Assembly: GCA_001579985.1 (NCBI GenBank)
Contig: LRSR01002271.1
Location: 1 to 21,199 of the forward strand
Direction: 5' to 3'
Length of the DNA: 21,199 nucleotides
DNA from: Hypsibius dujardini
Taxonomy: Eukaryota > Tardigrada > Eutardigrada > Parachela > Hypsibiidae
Positions 20,101-21,199 of the stretch are shown here, one piece after another (the stretch's first letter is position 1; each line of letters begins with the position of its first letter). The notes below the pieces were generated by a model. That model had not been told where the DNA came from. It saw only the letters and a program-made list of their open reading frames with translations, and made no database searches. A program made the position numbers and the translations under genes.

Positions 20101-20780
20101 GGCTCCAAATATGCGCAATCTAGTAATAATTGTAAATGGGAGACTAAAAACATTAAGAATGGTTGACATTTAATGGAAGAAATGAAGTTTTTGAAAGTGT
20201 TTTGAATTCCCAGGGGGGCCACACCGCACAAGCTTCAAAATAATTAGGAACAAGAGACCGAATTTTTGGTTCAACTTAAAAAAAAGAAATTTTGTCCCTT
20301 TGTTCACCCTCTGGCCTTACCATGAGAAGTTCTGGTTCGGACTTGTAAAGGACCTTAAACGAGCACTTTTTCGCGGCGTACCTGCTCCGGCCAATTCTGT
20401 GCCCGGCCAAACTGACCCTGTAGCCACTGTCCCTCTTTCGGCACTGTGGACTGGTCCAGTGACCAATACGTCGTGGCAAACTGTTCCCTTTTATCGAAGC
20501 CGTAACTTCGTAGACGGTATGTCGCGGACGATTCGCCGCGGAGAACCGACTGCCTCGACCCAATATAATACCTGTGGACCAAATCATCCGATTGTGGTAG
20601 CCATTTTTGCCACCTTCTTTAGAAATGAAAAAAGTTAAAAACGGCATGTACTAATACCAGAATGATAGGCACATGTAGTGACGACCCGGAACTGGGCGTG
20701 AACGAAGTGAGAAGATGACATTGTTTAGGGCACCCTCCTTTTCAGGCAACGATGCCAACGCCATGGAACCAGCTGCCGTC
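12461..20780 (-). CDS. Gene D: MAM/LDLa type I membrane protein, endotubin (MAMDC4)-like, N-terminus missing
   Basis: Thirteen exons join in frame: 20658-20780, 20382-20571, 19717-19804, 19588-19653, 18271-18618, 17515-17936, 16800-17247, 15852-16187, 15242-15593, 14200-14699, 13691-14055, 12575-13108 and 12461-12481. They encode 1,263 residues; the 5' end lies beyond the right edge. In order (residues from the first visible): partial MAM1 1-133; Pro/Thr linker 134-155; MAM2 about 156-325; MAM3 to about 510; MAM4 to about 682; LDLa1 about 685-722; MAM5 to about 855; LDLa2 about 862-900; MAM6 about 905-1090; stalk; TM 1184-1208; tail. MAM signatures recur (CDFE..CGW, CLxFWYHM, ALDDI). Most linker introns are phase 1, typical of shuffled extracellular modules. 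The architecture resembles apical endosomal glycoprotein, an endocytic membrane protein; a role in endocytosis or adhesion is inference. Confidence 0.9.
12575..13108 (-). CDS. Gene D exon: MAM6 end, Ser/Thr/Pro stalk, transmembrane helix and cytoplasmic tail
   Basis: This 178-codon exon opens with ALDDITFSQGCK, the close of a MAM domain. About 90 residues rich in Ser, Thr and Pro follow, probably an O-glycosylated stalk. The helix GPIAGIVVSVLSALALAGVV continues LVIVV (genomic 12722-12796) and is stopped by five Arg, placing the C-terminus in the cytosol. The tail contains GYKNFGTL, where YKNF fits the YxxPhi tyrosine endocytosis signal, then an acidic Asp/Thr stretch. The duplicate copy retains a YRNF equivalent past its stop. 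Confidence 0.85.
13691..14699 (-). CDS. Gene D exons: MAM5 second half, LDLa2, MAM6
   Basis: Exon 14200-14699 completes MAM5 (YHIGWSVPGN ... GYIAITDIQMHDCE), then encodes a complete six-Cys LDLa module (TCQAGMWKCPKTRACIGEDL; RCDFTDDCGQNDDEMGCD) whose DF..DDC..NDDE pattern keeps the acidic calcium cage. MAM6 then begins at RCDFETDLCHWSN. Exon 13691-14055 carries most of MAM6 (DHTTGLKNGGYAYLSS, RIRFYYHMYGTTMGNL, TVIFVGSVGGKSSDI). The intron between them (14056-14199) contains a CAGA microsatellite. Confidence 0.88.
14118..14175. repeat. CAGA microsatellite in a gene D intron
   Basis: About 14 near-perfect CAGA units with a few CAAA and GAAA variants, within a 144-bp intron and ending about 25 bp from its donor. 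Length variation here could affect a short intron. Confidence 0.85.
14881..15180. repeat. Imperfect 45-bp direct repeats in a gene D intron
   Basis: GTTTTCAGAAAATAAAAAC...CCTGC...GTTAGTACATAAA at 14881-14925 recurs as GTTTTCAAAAAATAAAAAAC...TTAGTGAATAAA at 15137-15180. The rest of this 542-bp intron is AT-rich without other features. Confidence 0.5.
15242..16187 (-). CDS. Gene D exons: MAM4, LDLa1 and first half of MAM5
   Basis: Exon 15852-16187 holds the core of MAM4 (GHYIYIDNDF, KWCFSFWYHMYIDAN, LGDFRLSFRGKV). Exon 15242-15593 closes it (ALDDLRGQTNP) and passes within a few residues into LDLa1: CDKEGGFIYCPTGGKYIRTD, then VCDQVENCPNGADESECG. The cage has NGADE instead of the common DGSDE, so calcium affinity may differ. 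MAM5 then starts at TCNFQDPTSQCGYK and is cut at the Trp codon of LEFW. Confidence 0.88.
16800..18618 (-). CDS. Gene D exons: MAM2, MAM3 and start of MAM4
   Basis: Exon 18271-18618 begins MAM2 (FGFNCTFSNNFEDDFCVF ... QCLIFWYHMYGAP). Exon 17515-17936 ends MAM2 (YGDIALDDISFRDGSC) and starts MAM3 (NSCDFEEPNNCGYN). Exon 16800-17247 continues MAM3 (QCLTFWYQLPAQSNGG ... QFLLDDVTVLNKAC) and starts MAM4 (LSCDFEDGMCGW ... DHTTNSAR). All domain-linker joins preserve phase. Introns of 267-969 bp between these exons hold only AT-rich sequence. Confidence 0.88.
18619..19587. other. Largest gene D intron, nothing recognised
   Basis: A 969-bp AT-rich intron between the linker exon and MAM2. No open frames with domains, no TIRs and no RNA gene were recognised. 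Confidence 0.6.
19588..20780 (-). CDS. Gene D exons: partial MAM1 and Pro/Thr linker
   Basis: Exon 20658-20780 (MCLSFW at its end), exon 20382-20571 (YYIGSRQSVLRGESS ... AQNWPEQ) and exon 19717-19804 (MVFEAALILKADRYF, MAVDDLIVTGSRC) form the C-terminal three quarters of a MAM domain. A 66-bp exon (19588-19653) encodes QPPRAAPDYNPSATTTSWPP, a flexible linker to MAM2. The start of MAM1 is not found up to 21199 and must lie further right. The 577-bp intron 19805-20381 is nearly filled by a foldback MITE. Confidence 0.82.
19874..20365. mobile_element. Foldback (long-TIR) MITE, copy 2
   Basis: About 492 bp, the same family and nearly the same length as 11115-11601. The left arm has GGCTCGTGGAGG, GGGCCAGGGGGTGGGCAAA and GTTCCTAATCATTTTGGAAC. 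The right arm is their imperfect inverse (TTAGGAACAAGAGACCGAAT, TTCACCCTCTGGCC, GGACCTTAAACGAGC). Its right end lies about 15 bp from a gene D donor site. No coding capacity and no clear target-site duplication. Confidence 0.7.
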
Positions 20781-21199
20781 CTGAAAAAATACACCAAAAT
20801 TTTTTTAAACAAAGAAGATGCCTTTTTTTTGGTAAGGTTCACAGTGTCGAAGTGTTAGCTGTCATTTGAAAGTTTGCGTTCTTAGTTTGTCATGTAATTT
20901 ATTACCATGCCCTAATAATATTCTGAGACAGATGTCCTCCCGTTATACGCGGCGTCCATTGGGAGGGAAAACATTTTACTGGTGGAGGTACAAAATTTGC
21001 TCCGCGCGAATAAAAAAACTGTGCCCGGTGTACCCCGTGCGGGGTTCATTTTGGCACAAAATTAAAAGTAGGTCAGCGGGCGCGCATTCTGGCCGATTTG
21101 AGTGAGTGAGCACTCAATCGAGAGACAAAAGCCCCCTCTCTCACTCACACAAAGAGAAAATTTCATTTGTTTACATTTGAAAGAGCGGGAAGATGATTA
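20781..21199. other. Gene D intron or 5' flank running off the right edge
   Basis: No MAM-like exon is seen on the minus strand. The stretch contains a short palindrome (ACCCCGTGCGGGGT near 21032) and a hairpin-capable pair, GAGTGAGTGAG and CTCTCACTCAC (about 21098-21148). Confidence 0.5.

Overview
This is a window from an animal nuclear genome. The evidence is spliced genes with GT-AG introns, extracellular metazoan modules (MAM, LDL-receptor class A, an ionotropic glutamate receptor-type ligand-binding domain, a trypsin-like N-terminus), AT-rich introns with tetranucleotide microsatellites, and non-autonomous transposable elements. It looks like an invertebrate; the sequence alone does not tell me which phylum. 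Every supported gene lies on the minus strand, so genes read from right to left.

Left third (1-9400): three secreted-protein genes in tandem. Gene C (885 down to the left edge, incomplete) begins like a trypsin-fold protease or protease homologue. Gene A (5730-1582, six exons, 275 aa) and gene B (9377-7363, five exons, 279 aa) are paralogues of a secreted protein. It consists only of the two halves (S1 and S2) of an iGluR-type ligand-binding domain, with no pore segments. The promoter, signal-peptide exon 1, intron 1 and start of exon 2 of gene A match gene C, while the rest of A matches B. A head-to-tail duplication of about 3.1 kb, with breakpoints just after the two signal-peptide sequences, explains this: it made a chimeric gene with C's promoter and secretion signal on B's body. 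Each unit has since gained or kept one insertion: a 1,683-bp TIR element in an intron of A, and about 0.9 kb between B and A.

Middle (9400-12450): the upstream region of B, then a second, decayed copy of the last two exons of the large right-hand gene, next to a long-TIR foldback element and repeat-like DNA.

Right half (12461-20780): gene D, a large type I membrane protein. Thirteen exons are visible, giving at least 1,263 aa, with the N-terminus outside the window. The order is partial MAM, Pro/Thr linker, three MAM domains, LDLa, MAM, LDLa, MAM, Ser/Thr/Pro stalk, one transmembrane helix and a short tail with a YxxPhi-type motif. This resembles apical endosomal glycoprotein (endotubin/MAMDC4)-type proteins. 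A second copy of the foldback element almost fills one of its introns.

Functionally, A, B and C look like secreted products and D like a cell-surface or endosomal protein. Nothing shows that D and the A/B/C cluster act together; only A and C share a promoter origin.
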